From NCBI RefSeq assembly GCF_001434665.1, contig NZ_AZDG01000001.1, positions 163,885 through 227,884 on the forward strand: a DNA stretch of 64,000 nt, in the 5' to 3' direction. The number at the start of each line of letters is the position of its first letter. Position 1 is the stretch's first letter. Positions 43,372 through 51,841 of the stretch are shown one piece after another. The DNA is from Companilactobacillus tucceti DSM 20183 (lineage in GTDB: Bacteria > Bacillota > Bacilli > Lactobacillales > Lactobacillaceae). A program made the translations under genes and the position numbers. Under the pieces are notes generated by a model. That model did not search any database, was not told where the DNA came from, and was given only the letters and a program-made list of their open reading frames with translations.

Positions 43372-44530
43372 CACTTTTTGCGGAGGCAAGTATTTTATTA
43401 AATATCATTGGGCAAACTATACAGGTTATGATAGCAGCTAAAGTAATTGCTCCATTTTGTGCTTCCGTAATAATTTTAAGATTTTGTCCGACTTGTAAGA
43501 TTGGTAATACCAAAGTTATCGTCGTTGACATTAATATTGCTGCTGCAAAAGAAAATTTACTTCCAAATCTGTGACGCAATATTAGGAAAATTATTGATTT
43601 TGCAAGAATAAAGGCTATAAAGAAGATTGGAATTAAAATAATTGCTTGTTTATCTTGCAACATTGTTCTTAGATTCAAATTGACTCCTGTAACAATGAAA
43701 AATATCGGAACAAAAAATCCATATGCCATTGAACTTAACTTTTCTTGAGTATCTGGTTTGGGATTAAGTAATTTCATTACAGCCCCGGCTAGAAATGCTC
43801 CTAGAATACTTTCAGCACCGATCTGTTCTGCTACGGTAACCAAAGTGAAAATTAGGAAGAAAGCTAAACGAATATCTAATTGAGTTGTTGACTTATCAAC
43901 CTTGTCAAAGAATGAGTAAACTTTTTTGAATCGGCTTAATAAGATAATTGCCACGATAAAAATTGTAGGCAATAATAGGGCAGAAAAATAGTTCTTTTGT
44001 TGAATTGCTGAATAAATTGTTAAAGCTACTAGTGGGATAAATTCACCCATAGCTGAAATTAGTAATAGTGTTTGTCCGTATTCGATCTTTAATAATCCAA
44101 CTTCAGTTAGTAAGGAAATAATAACACCTAAAGCAATCGTGCTGACCAAAATTGTAGATAGAATAATATTATTGAACAAACCAGTGTAATAAAGAATTAG
44201 ACTTAATACGATCGACATCGCTAAAACTGACATAAAACTTCCAAATGCCAATCCTAATGGTGATTTTTTCCCATCCGAATCACCCTTTTTTTCGAATAGA
44301 GAAAAGTCGATCTCCATACCACCTAGGAAGATAAGCATAATAACACCTAGGTTTGCAAGATATGTCAATGTATCGCTGGGCTGAATTATGTCAAACCCTG
44401 TTTTACCAATAATAATTCCCATTATAATCTCGGCAACGGTTCCAGGTATTCTTGTAATACGAAATCTTGCCATGATCAACGGGGTAGCCAAAGCGGCAAA
44501 CAAGGTAATTAAAACTGAAAATTTACTCAT
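43352..44530 (-). CDS. CPA2-family cation:proton antiporter
   Basis: 392 residues, about twelve helices. N-terminal FRITRIPGTVAEIIMGIIIG, LANLGVIMLIFLGGMEIDF and the later GAFLAGAVMK belong to Kef/NapA-type monovalent cation:proton antiporters. There is no C-terminal RCK/TrkA-N domain, unlike KefB/C. Role in pH or ion homeostasis inferred. Confidence 0.9.
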   Translation of the reverse strand: MSKFSVLITLFAALATPLIMARFRITRIPGTVAEIIMGIIIGKTGFDIIQPSDTLTYLANLGVIMLIFLGGMEIDFSLFEKKGDSDGKKSPLGLAFGSFMSVLAMSIVLSLILYYTGLFNNIILSTILVSTIALGVIISLLTEVGLLKIEYGQTLLLISAMGEFIPLVALTIYSAIQQKNYFSALLLPTIFIVAIILLSRFKKVYSFFDKVDKSTTQLDIRLAFFLIFTLVTVAEQIGAESILGAFLAGAVMKLLNPKPDTQEKLSSMAYGFFVPIFFIVTGVNLNLRTMLQDKQAIILIPIFFIAFILAKSIIFLILRHRFGSKFSFAAAILMSTTITLVLPILQVGQNLKIITEAQNGAITLAAIITCIVCPMIFNKILASAKSEKSNAE

Positions 44531-44608
44531 AAGGTTTCCTTCTTTTGTATAATTAAAAATTATATGAATAAGGTTATTTTAAACCATTAATGGGGGATGA
44601 GTAAAAAA

Positions 44609-45367
44609 ATGTATAGTCCAGAACAAATTTTAGAACAAAGTATTGATAAGGGTACTAAAAAGGTCCAAAAGACGATTTTAGCAAAATTAATTCTAGGATT
44701 TGTTGGTGGAGCAATGATAGCACTGGGGTTTTTGGCTGATATTAGGGTTTCTGCTTCTATTCCGACTAATTTATCAAGTATTGGTGCATTAGTTGGTTCA
44801 GTCGTATTTCCGATTGATTTAATTGTTATTTTGTTGGCTGGCGGAGAACTTGTGACTGGAAATATGATGGCTGTTAGTATGGCTATGTATGATAGAAAAG
44901 TCTCAGCTCTAGACTATGTTAAGAACTTGTTAGTTATTACTACCGGTAATATTATCGGAGCAATTTGTATTGCATTTTTTTTAGGACATTTTGTAGGTTT
45001 AACTCATATTGGAATATTTAGAGATGCAGTAATTAATATGGCAACTGCTAAAGTTGCAAGTCCCTTTTGGCAAAGTTTTGTTTCGGGAATTGGATGTAAT
45101 TGGTTTGTTGGAATTGCTGTCTGGTTATCGTTTGGGGCAAAAGATGGTGCTGGAAAAATACTTGGAATTTGGTTTCCAATTATGATTTTTGTGGCTATTG
45201 GACTACAACATAGTATTGCAAATGCTTTTTTGATCCCAGCGGCCATCTTTGAAGGTGGATTGACATGGATAGATTTTATTAAAAATATTATTCCAGTTTA
45301 TTTGGGAAATATAGTTGGTGGAGCCATATTTGTTTCAGGAATATATTATTTGAGTTATAGAAAATAG
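44609..45367 (+). CDS. Formate/nitrite transporter (FNT) family channel
   Basis: About 252 residues from ATG 44609; the ATG at 44597 is directly attached to the GGGGG ribosome binding site and is too close to use. Six helices and the FNT motifs LLAGGELVTGN, GCNWFVGIAVWL and QHSIANAFLIP with the central pore His. The family conducts formate, nitrite, lactate or hydrosulfide. Since this genome has a nitrate reductase, nitrite export is conceivable, but the gene is 23 kb away and formate is equally likely. Confidence 0.9.
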   Translation: MYSPEQILEQSIDKGTKKVQKTILAKLILGFVGGAMIALGFLADIRVSASIPTNLSSIGALVGSVVFPIDLIVILLAGGELVTGNMMAVSMAMYDRKVSALDYVKNLLVITTGNIIGAICIAFFLGHFVGLTHIGIFRDAVINMATAKVASPFWQSFVSGIGCNWFVGIAVWLSFGAKDGAGKILGIWFPIMIFVAIGLQHSIANAFLIPAAIFEGGLTWIDFIKNIIPVYLGNIVGGAIFVSGIYYLSYRK

Positions 45368-45437
45368 AATTTGAATAATGAATTTTTAGAATGTTATTCT
45401 ATAATCATTGAAAAAATTTATCAATGGAGTGGAATAA

Positions 45438-46043
45438 GTGGTTGAACCAATTGAAAAGGTAGTTAATGAGACGTTAAATTTGAATCAAATTGAAGATGGA
45501 TATTATTATCAAACATGTCATTTTAAATCTTATAGTGATTCTATGAGTTTTACTGATATTATTTTTGATCATTGTGAGTTTGACCAAACAGACTTTAGCC
45601 GAATAAGTTTTGGTAATATTGAATGGCATCATAGCCAATTGGCCGGTGCAAAGTTCGATAGATGTAATTGGTATAATTGTAAAATATCTAGTATGCAATT
45701 ATCAGGTGCCGATTTTAATAATGGATACTTTAAAAATACACATTTTCGTGATTGTAAGATGCCTTATGCTAATTTTACTGAGAGTAAATTTGAAAAGATA
45801 AGTTTTTTTAATTGTGATCTTACAGGAAGCTTTTTTCAGGCTCTAAAAGTTAAAAAAGGTATTTCTTTTACTGGATCGATATTGAATGACTCAAATTTTG
45901 GTGAGACGAAACTTAAGGGATTTGATTTTAAAGACGCAGAATTTAACAATATAGTTATTAGCCCGGAACTAGCAAAAGGATTGGTGGTAAATCAATATCA
46001 AGCAGCGATCCTGATTGGATCTTTTGGTATCAAGGTTGAATAA
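45438..46043 (+). CDS. Pentapeptide-repeat protein, Qnr/McbG-like
   Basis: 201 residues from GTG 45438 after GGAGTGG. Repeats with central Phe or Leu run through the chain (CEFDQTDFSRISF, GADFNNGYF, YANFTESKF, CDLTGSFF, FDFKDAEF), forming a quadrilateral beta-helix that can mimic DNA. Length and a distinct N-terminal segment resemble Qnr-type gyrase protectors, but function cannot be set from sequence. Confidence 0.88.
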   Translation: MVEPIEKVVNETLNLNQIEDGYYYQTCHFKSYSDSMSFTDIIFDHCEFDQTDFSRISFGNIEWHHSQLAGAKFDRCNWYNCKISSMQLSGADFNNGYFKNTHFRDCKMPYANFTESKFEKISFFNCDLTGSFFQALKVKKGISFTGSILNDSNFGETKLKGFDFKDAEFNNIVISPELAKGLVVNQYQAAILIGSFGIKVE

Positions 46044-46109
46044 TAAAAAATTATTATTCTAAGTGGTATACTGATTTACATCATTTTAAATGTTTGAGAG
46101 GGACTATAT

Positions 46110-46571
46110 ATGGCAGATACAAAGCTATCACTTATTAATAAACAATTAGATGCTTTACTTTTCAATGAAACAAATTTAGTTGCTAATCTTGCAAATGCAA
46201 GTGCATTGATCAATGACACATACAGTGACTTAAATTGGTCTGGATTTTATTTATATAATAACGAGACTGATGAGTTGGATCTTGGCCCGTTTCAAGGTAA
46301 AGTCGCATGTATGCATATTAAAAATGGCTCTGGAGTAGTTGGTACAGCCTTCAAAGATCAAAAGATCCACCGTGTTGCTAATGTACATGATTTTCCTGGC
46401 CATATTGCATGTGATAGCGCCAGTAATTCTGAAATCGTTGTACCAATAACTAAAGATGGAAAAAAGATCGGTGTTTTGGATATAGATTCGCCATCATTAA
46501 ACAGATTTACCGAAGAGAATGAACAAGAATTGAAGCAATTTGTTGAAGTATTAATAGAACATTTAAATTAA
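46110..46571 (+). CDS. msrC: GAF-domain free methionine-(R)-sulfoxide reductase
   Basis: 153 residues. GPFQGKVACMHI and FPGHIACDSASNSEIVVPI match the fRMsr family, which reduces free Met-(R)-sulfoxide. The catalytic and one resolving Cys are present. The third family Cys (GVCG) is Val here (GVVG), so disulfide relay may differ. Has its own terminator. Confidence 0.92.
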   Translation: MADTKLSLINKQLDALLFNETNLVANLANASALINDTYSDLNWSGFYLYNNETDELDLGPFQGKVACMHIKNGSGVVGTAFKDQKIHRVANVHDFPGHIACDSASNSEIVVPITKDGKKIGVLDIDSPSLNRFTEENEQELKQFVEVLIEHLN

Positions 46572-46580
46572 TCGTTATTA

Positions 46581-46609
46581 AAACTAACCATTTGGTTAGT
46601 TTTTTTTTG
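46581..46609 (+). terminator. Terminator after msrC
   Basis: AAACTAACC pairs with GGTTAGTTT around ATTT, followed by a T-run. Confidence 0.92.
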
Positions 46610-46625
46610 AATAAATTTATTTGCA

Positions 46626-46663
46626 TTTTGCACATATCGGTGTTAATTTAATTAGGTGCAAAA
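46626..46663. promoter_or_regulatory. Probable operator upstream of the MDR-marR operon
   Basis: TTTTGCAC (46626-46633) and GTGCAAAA (46656-46663) form a perfect 8-bp inverted repeat with 22-nt spacing before the reductase gene. The MarR regulator encoded two genes on is the obvious candidate ligand. Confidence 0.5.
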
Positions 46664-46711
46664 CACACATATTATACAAAACATAAATTTTAAAAATGGG
46701 GTAACAATATT

Positions 46712-47665
46712 ATGAAAGCAGCAATTATTAAAGAAAAGGGAATGAATCCTGTTTACGGTACATTCCAAGAACCAAAAACTAATGGCAATAATATAGTAGT
46801 AGATGTCACTGCATCAGCATTAAGTAATTTGACAAAGATGCGGGCAATGGGTAAACACTATTCAGCCAGTCCTGTGTACCCAAATTGCGCCGGAACAGAT
46901 GGTGTAGGAGTTGTCGATGGAAAAAGAGTATATTTTCTAGCTACCAATGCTCCATTTGGTACTTTAGCTGAAAAAACTCTTATTAATAAGGATTTAATGA
47001 TTTCATTACCAGATGGTATTGATGACGTCACTGCCGCAGCAATTGCTAATCCTGGAATGTCATCATGGGCTGCATTAGTTGATCGTGCACATTTTAAGGC
47101 TGGACAAACGGTTTTGATAAACGGGGCAACAGGTACGGCAGGAAGTTTAGCTGTAAAAATTGCCTATCATTTAGGAGCAAAAAAAGTAATTGTGACTGGA
47201 AGAAATATAGATAAACTAAATAAGCTAGGTGCTGATTCAGCAATCAATTTTGATATGACAGATGATAATGGCATTGGTAACTTTACTGAAGCTCTGGCAG
47301 ATGAATGTTTAAACGGAATTGATGTAGTTTTAGATTATTTATGGGGTGATAGTGCCTTATCCATTATGACTGCCATTGCAAAATTTAGTAAAAATAACGG
47401 AACAAAGTTTATTAGTATTGGTGCAGCTTTAAAGCAATCAGATATATCATTACCATCGTCAGTTTTAAGATCATCTAAAATTGAAATAATGGGCAGTGGT
47501 GTTAAGAGTGTCGATATGTCACAACTAATCTCAGCAATTGATGAAGTATTTAAGTGGGCAGCTGAAAATGGTATTAATATGGATACAAATAATTTTGATC
47601 TGTCAAAAATAGAAGAAGCTTGGAAGGCACCACTGTCACCACGTGTAGTTGTGAAGGTGAGCTAA
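46712..47665 (+). CDS. Zinc-free MDR-family quinone oxidoreductase-like protein
   Basis: 317 residues. Nucleotide motif LINGATGTAGSLAVKIA, substrate half with NPGMSSWAAL, and no structural zinc Cys cluster, so it resembles NADPH quinone oxidoreductase or YhdH-type MDR proteins. Probably a detoxification reductase in an operon with the following MarR gene. Confidence 0.88.
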   Translation: MKAAIIKEKGMNPVYGTFQEPKTNGNNIVVDVTASALSNLTKMRAMGKHYSASPVYPNCAGTDGVGVVDGKRVYFLATNAPFGTLAEKTLINKDLMISLPDGIDDVTAAAIANPGMSSWAALVDRAHFKAGQTVLINGATGTAGSLAVKIAYHLGAKKVIVTGRNIDKLNKLGADSAINFDMTDDNGIGNFTEALADECLNGIDVVLDYLWGDSALSIMTAIAKFSKNNGTKFISIGAALKQSDISLPSSVLRSSKIEIMGSGVKSVDMSQLISAIDEVFKWAAENGINMDTNNFDLSKIEEAWKAPLSPRVVVKVS

Positions 47666-47667
47666 AG

Positions 47668-48117
47668 ATGGAAAAAGAATTGATTCAAGCTTTAGTAACA
47701 ATTGTTTCATTTTTTAATAGGACTGATAGAGATAAGGCATTCATAAAAGATGCAGGAGTTGATTTAGAAGCAACATCTTTTCAATTATTTGTAACAATAG
47801 GGCGTATGCAACCAACTAATGTTAGCGATTTAGCCAATATACTTGGGAAAAGCCATTCGAGTGTTAGTCGTCAAATTGATAAACTAGAAGAAAAGAAATT
47901 AGTTGTTACAAAAGCTGCGACAACAGATGCAAGGATAAGATTTATTCGATTAACAAAATCTGGAGAAGAATTGAAAAAGATACTAGATGCGGAAAGAATA
48001 AATAATATAAATAAAGCTTTAGCTGAATGGTCAAAGGAAGATAAAAATTCATTACTTGTTAATTTAAGGCATTTGGCTGAAACATTGAGTACATTTGATA
48101 AAGAAAATCTATATTAA
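47668..48117 (+). CDS. MarR-family transcriptional regulator
   Basis: 149 residues from ATG 47668 behind AAGGTGAG; the in-frame extension to 47620 lies in the preceding gene. Winged helix with NVSDLANILGKSHSSVSRQIDKLEEKKLV and wing DARIRFIRLT... The upstream inverted repeat suggests control of its own operon. Inducer unknown. Confidence 0.92.
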   Translation: MEKELIQALVTIVSFFNRTDRDKAFIKDAGVDLEATSFQLFVTIGRMQPTNVSDLANILGKSHSSVSRQIDKLEEKKLVVTKAATTDARIRFIRLTKSGEELKKILDAERINNINKALAEWSKEDKNSLLVNLRHLAETLSTFDKENLY

Positions 48118-48194
48118 AGACAAGCTTAATTGTTCCAATATTAAATCCATTAAGTGTAAACTAAATTTGAGTTCTGATTTGGAGGGAAAGTAAT

Positions 48195-48737
48195 ATCGAT
48201 AAGAAAACATTGCGCCAAAAGCAGATTACTAAATTGAAAGAAAATCAAGCAAAGACACGACTTGAGGGTATTGAGTTATTAAAAAGGCTTGAAGTAACTC
48301 CTGAATGGAAGAGTGCAAAGTCTATTGCAACCACAATCAGTGGACCATTTGAAGTTCCAACTACACCAATTATTGAAGCAGCACAAGCTGAAAATAAGAA
48401 AGTATATTTACCAAAAACAATGCCACATCGACAAATGGCATTCTTACCATTTACAAGTAAGGACAATTTGGTGCGAAGTGATTTCGGAATACTTGAACCA
48501 ATTTACGAAGAAGAATTAGTTAATCAATCACCAGATCTAGTTATTGTTCCAGGACTAGCCTTTGCTAAAGATTCAAACTATCGAGTTGGTTTTGGTGGAG
48601 GATATTACGACCGTTTCTTAGCTAATTATGTAGGTAAAACAGTCGCTTTAGTTCCCGATGCAATGAGTTTTGGTACAGCCAGTTGGAATATAAAGGAACA
48701 TGATATAAAAATTCAGAAATTGATTTTTGCAGATTAA
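48195..48737 (+). CDS. 5-formyltetrahydrofolate cyclo-ligase
   Basis: About 180 residues if started at ATC 48195, which gives IDKKTLRQKQI and lies 8 nt after GGAGGG. The next possible start, TTG 48210, is 23 nt from that site. It converts 5-formyl-THF to 5,10-methenyl-THF using ATP. The C-terminal motif GFGGGYYDRFLA and substrate-contact FLPFTSKDNL are present. A family A repeat follows the stop. Confidence 0.9.
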   Translation: MDKKTLRQKQITKLKENQAKTRLEGIELLKRLEVTPEWKSAKSIATTISGPFEVPTTPIIEAAQAENKKVYLPKTMPHRQMAFLPFTSKDNLVRSDFGILEPIYEEELVNQSPDLVIVPGLAFAKDSNYRVGFGGGYYDRFLANYVGKTVALVPDAMSFGTASWNIKEHDIKIQKLIFAD

Positions 48738-48742
48738 AGAGA

Positions 48743-48851
48743 GCGAAAAGAAACATGTTCAGCTTTCGAGCATTAAGGCAAACTAGCCTAGCAATCCAAA
48801 GGATTGTTAGGCTAGTTTGTTTTAAGCGGAAAAAGCTATGTTTCTTTTCGC
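48743..48851 (+). repeat. Dispersed hairpin repeat family A, copy 2
   Basis: GCGAAAAGAAACAT pairs with ATGTTTCTTTTCGC. Inside are AGCTTTCGAGCATTAAG, tip stem TAGCCTAGCAATCC with GGATTGTTAGGCTA, and TTTTAAGCGGAAAAAGCT. Stems differ from copies 1 and 3 yet remain paired. The rest of the 339-bp gap to the NlpC gene has a partial copy (48913-48950) and no gene. Confidence 0.85.
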
Positions 48852-48912
48852 GTTTAAGCAGCAAGTTTGAGAAAAAATAAGTAAAGCAATTCTATTTAAA
48901 ATTGTTAAGGCC

Positions 48913-48950
48913 GGTTTGTTTTAAGTAAAAAAAGCTATGTTTCTTTTCGC
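48913..48950 (+). repeat. Partial copy of repeat A right half
   Basis: GTTTGTTTTAAGTAAAAAAAGCTATG plus TTTCTTTTCGC repeats the right arm of copy 2 about 90 bp later without a left partner of its own. Confidence 0.7.
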
Positions 48951-49076
48951 GTTTAAGCGACATATATAGGAACGACTCTTCTCCCATAATAAAACACTTA
49001 TTGATTGATTCAGGATGAGATGATAATCTTGTGTAGTAAAATATTCAATTTATAGGATGAGTTAAGAGGATCAATA

Positions 49077-50423
49077 ATGGATAAGAAAATAATTACAGCC
49101 CTTGTAGTGGGCGCTAGTTTTGCGGGTGGAATGCTAATCAATTCAAATATAGTACGAGCAGATTCTGAATTCAGCGGTATTGTTAATACTACTAAGATTA
49201 CTTCACTTTATAATGATGATGGCAAATTAGTAACTAATCGTGCGTTAGCTGCAAATACGCCTTGGTTAACTGACAAAAAAATTCAAATTGGTGATATGGG
49301 TGACTTTTATCGAGTATCGACTCATGAATTTGTTAAAGCTGGCGATGTACAGTTACAACACGGTCAATCAGAAAATGGAATTGTTAGAGCAGGTTCAAAT
49401 GGTGCTTTAGTTTATAATTATAGTAATGGGGATTATAAAGCAACCGATAGAAAACTTTCAGCTAATAGTTCATGGAGATATAACCATACTGATATAGTTG
49501 GTAGTAAAACTTGGTATCAAGTTAGTTCAGATGGTTGGATCAATAGTGATGATGCATCAACTTCAACTGCAATTGACAATACTGGTGTAGCTAAAATAAA
49601 TTATGCTCCAGATAGTGGAATAGATTTATGGCAAGGATATGGAACAAATAAAGTTGCAACTGGACAGAAATTGTATAACGGATCAGAGTGGCGTTTTGAT
49701 TCAAAAGTTATTGATGCTAATGGCGATGCTTGGTACCAAGTAGGAAATAATCAATGGCTTGAAGGAACATATCTTCAAATAACTAATGAGAAATTCGATC
49801 AAGCTGCTGCAGAAATTTGGGATCCAAACTTTGCTGCTGTAAAAGTAAATAATGATACAACAATTTATAATAATAATGATTATAATTCTGGTAAGAAGGG
49901 TAGTGCTTATGCAGGCCAAACTTTACAAGTTGATTCAACATTGCAAAATGGGAATGTAACTTGGTATGAAGTAAGTAATGGTGGTTGGATACCTTCATCA
50001 GCCGCTACTCAAATAACTACTTATCGTTCACCAATAATTTTGAATGGAAAAACAAAAGATCAAGCAATTAGCGATGTTATTGCAGCAGCTAAGCAAGAAC
50101 TTGGTAAGCCGTATGTATGGAATGCTAAGGGACCAGATAGTTTTGATTGTTCTGGTTTGATGCAATATGTCTTCCGTCAAGCAACTGGTCAAAATATTGG
50201 TTCATGAACAGTACCACAAGAAACAAGTGGAATTAAAGTGGCCTTGAGCGATATGAAGCCTGGTGATTTGGTATTCTGGGGACCAGCCGGAGTTACATAT
50301 CATGTGGGATTATACTTAGGAAATGACCAATACTTAAATGCTTTAAGACCAGGTACCAATGTTAAAATTGATACTATTTCATCTGATTTTATGCCTTCAT
50401 TTGGCGTTAGAGTTATTCAATAG
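49077..50423 (+). pseudogene. NlpC/P60 cell-wall hydrolase interrupted by in-frame TGA
   Basis: Signal peptide (ending VRADS), several SH3/SLAP-like surface repeats with WYQV and WIP motifs, then an NlpC/P60 domain. The frame hits TGA at 50205-50207 and continues in the same frame to 50423. The sequence across the stop, NIGS*TVPQ, suggests a Trp codon changed to TGA. The catalytic Cys (FDCSG) is before the stop and the catalytic His (YHVGLYLG) after it, so the truncated product would be inactive. The C-terminal part is well conserved, so the lesion is recent, or the stop is read through. Confidence 0.85.
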
Positions 50424-50434
50424 GATAAATGGGA

Positions 50435-50565
50435 GTGTGACAAAAGGCGGTTTGCCACCGGAGCATAGCCTAGAGACACGAATGATTGGCACTATCAATC
50501 ATTTGTGGTTCGTAGCTATGTGGAGGTTGCAGCTTTTTGTTGCACGGTTAGGATATAAAAGTTCG
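50435..50565 (+). repeat. Dispersed repeat family B, copy 2
   Basis: Outer arm GTGTGACAAAAGG with CTTTTTGTTGCAC. Middle GGAGCATAGCCTAGA, a stem around AATGATTGG/CAATCATT, then GTTCGTAGCTATGTGGAGG and tail GGATATAAAAGTTCG. Copies at 37829 and 59163 share these conserved blocks. Confidence 0.82.
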
Positions 50566-50572
50566 TAGACGA

Positions 50573-50609
50573 AAAAAGGGGTTGTGACTTATGTCACGCC
50601 CCCTTTTTT
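50573..50609 (+). terminator. Family C palindromic terminator repeat, copy 2
   Basis: AAAAAAGGGGTTGTGAC pairs with GTCACGCCCCCTTTTTT. It directly follows repeat B copy 2 and terminates the wall-hydrolase locus. Confidence 0.88.
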
Positions 50610-50750
50610 ATATATCAATTTTTATAAAATCTTTTCCATTTATTACATTGAATATTAATGATTGAAAGATTTAAATATTAGATTCTTATCAAATAAACTA
50701 GTAATATATTAACGATAGAAAATTTTTAACAATTAAAGAGGTAATCCAGT

Positions 50751-51746
50751 TTGACAGAATCAATATTTTGGTCAGAAATATCATCTAAAGCAAAATCAAA
50801 AAATCGTCCATTTTTTACTATGGCACCAATGGAAGCAGTTAGTAATACAGTTTTTAGGCAAATAATTACTAAGGCTTATGCACCAGATGCCTTTTTTAGT
50901 GAGTTTGTATACGCCAAAGCCATTACAAATCCTAATACTAAATTTCCCGTTCATGGCAGACTTTATATGGAACCTGAAGATAAAATTCGCCCAGTTGTTC
51001 AACTTTGGGGAAATGAAGCAAATGATTTTGAGTCCGCAGCTGTTTCATTGAAAGAACAGGGATTTCAAGCAATAGACATTAATATGGGATGTCCAGATGG
51101 AACAGTCATTAAAAATCATGGTGGAAGTGATTTGATTAGAAATCATAATTGGGCTAAAGAAGTGATTGCTGCAGCTAAAGTTTCTGGATTAGCAGTTAGT
51201 GCTAAGACACGATTAGGCTACAGTAAAGTTGATGAATTCAAAGATTGGATACCGTTTTTACTAGAACAAGATGTTGATGTTTTGACTATTCATTTACGCA
51301 CAAAAATGGAAATGAGTAAGGTACCAGCTCATTTAGAAGTTATTGATGACATATTAAAAATGCGTGATGAAATAGCCCCACAGACTTTGATTCAAATTAA
51401 TGGAGATATTCCGGATTATCATGCGGGCTTAAAATTAACTAAAGATCATCCAGGGCTGGATGGAATTATGATCGGTAGAGGAGTTTTTGCTAATCCATTT
51501 GCTTTTGAAGAAAATCCAACTGAACATTCATTGGATGAACTTTTGAGCCTGTTGCAAATGCAATTAAATCTTTTTGATGAATTTTCGACACATTATGATG
51601 TGCCACGTTTCCCGTCACTAAAAAGGTTCTTTAAGATTTATGCAAGACCAGAATTGGGTGCAACAGATTTGCGAAATGCGATGATGGACACTAAATCTAC
51701 TGATGATGTACGTAAGATATTAGCTGATAAAGATAAGTATTTGTAA
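50751..51746 (+). CDS. tRNA-dihydrouridine synthase family protein
   Basis: 331 residues from TTG 50751 after AAAGAGG. FMN TIM barrel: FTMAPMEAVSNTVFR at the start, INMGCPDGTVIKNHGGSDLIRN with the catalytic Cys, and SAKTRLGYSK, IMIGRGVFANPF. It reduces uridines in tRNA. Lactobacilli often carry a second Dus besides DusB; this is probably such a paralogue. Confidence 0.92.
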   Translation: MTESIFWSEISSKAKSKNRPFFTMAPMEAVSNTVFRQIITKAYAPDAFFSEFVYAKAITNPNTKFPVHGRLYMEPEDKIRPVVQLWGNEANDFESAAVSLKEQGFQAIDINMGCPDGTVIKNHGGSDLIRNHNWAKEVIAAAKVSGLAVSAKTRLGYSKVDEFKDWIPFLLEQDVDVLTIHLRTKMEMSKVPAHLEVIDDILKMRDEIAPQTLIQINGDIPDYHAGLKLTKDHPGLDGIMIGRGVFANPFAFEENPTEHSLDELLSLLQMQLNLFDEFSTHYDVPRFPSLKRFFKIYARPELGATDLRNAMMDTKSTDDVRKILADKDKYL

Positions 51747-51808
51747 AAACTGTTCTAGAAATCGATCTAATTTGTATATTTTCATTCAAAAAATATATTA
51801 AGATAGAA

Positions 51809-51821
51809 GTAAGCGTAATTA
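51809..51821. promoter_or_regulatory. Operator-like site before the LacI regulator gene
   Basis: GTAAGCGTAATTA matches GTAAGCGTAATCA at the maltose transporter promoter (52908-52920), suggesting CcpA or autoregulation. Confidence 0.45.
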
Positions 51822-51841
51822 TACAAGTGAGGTTCGATAAA

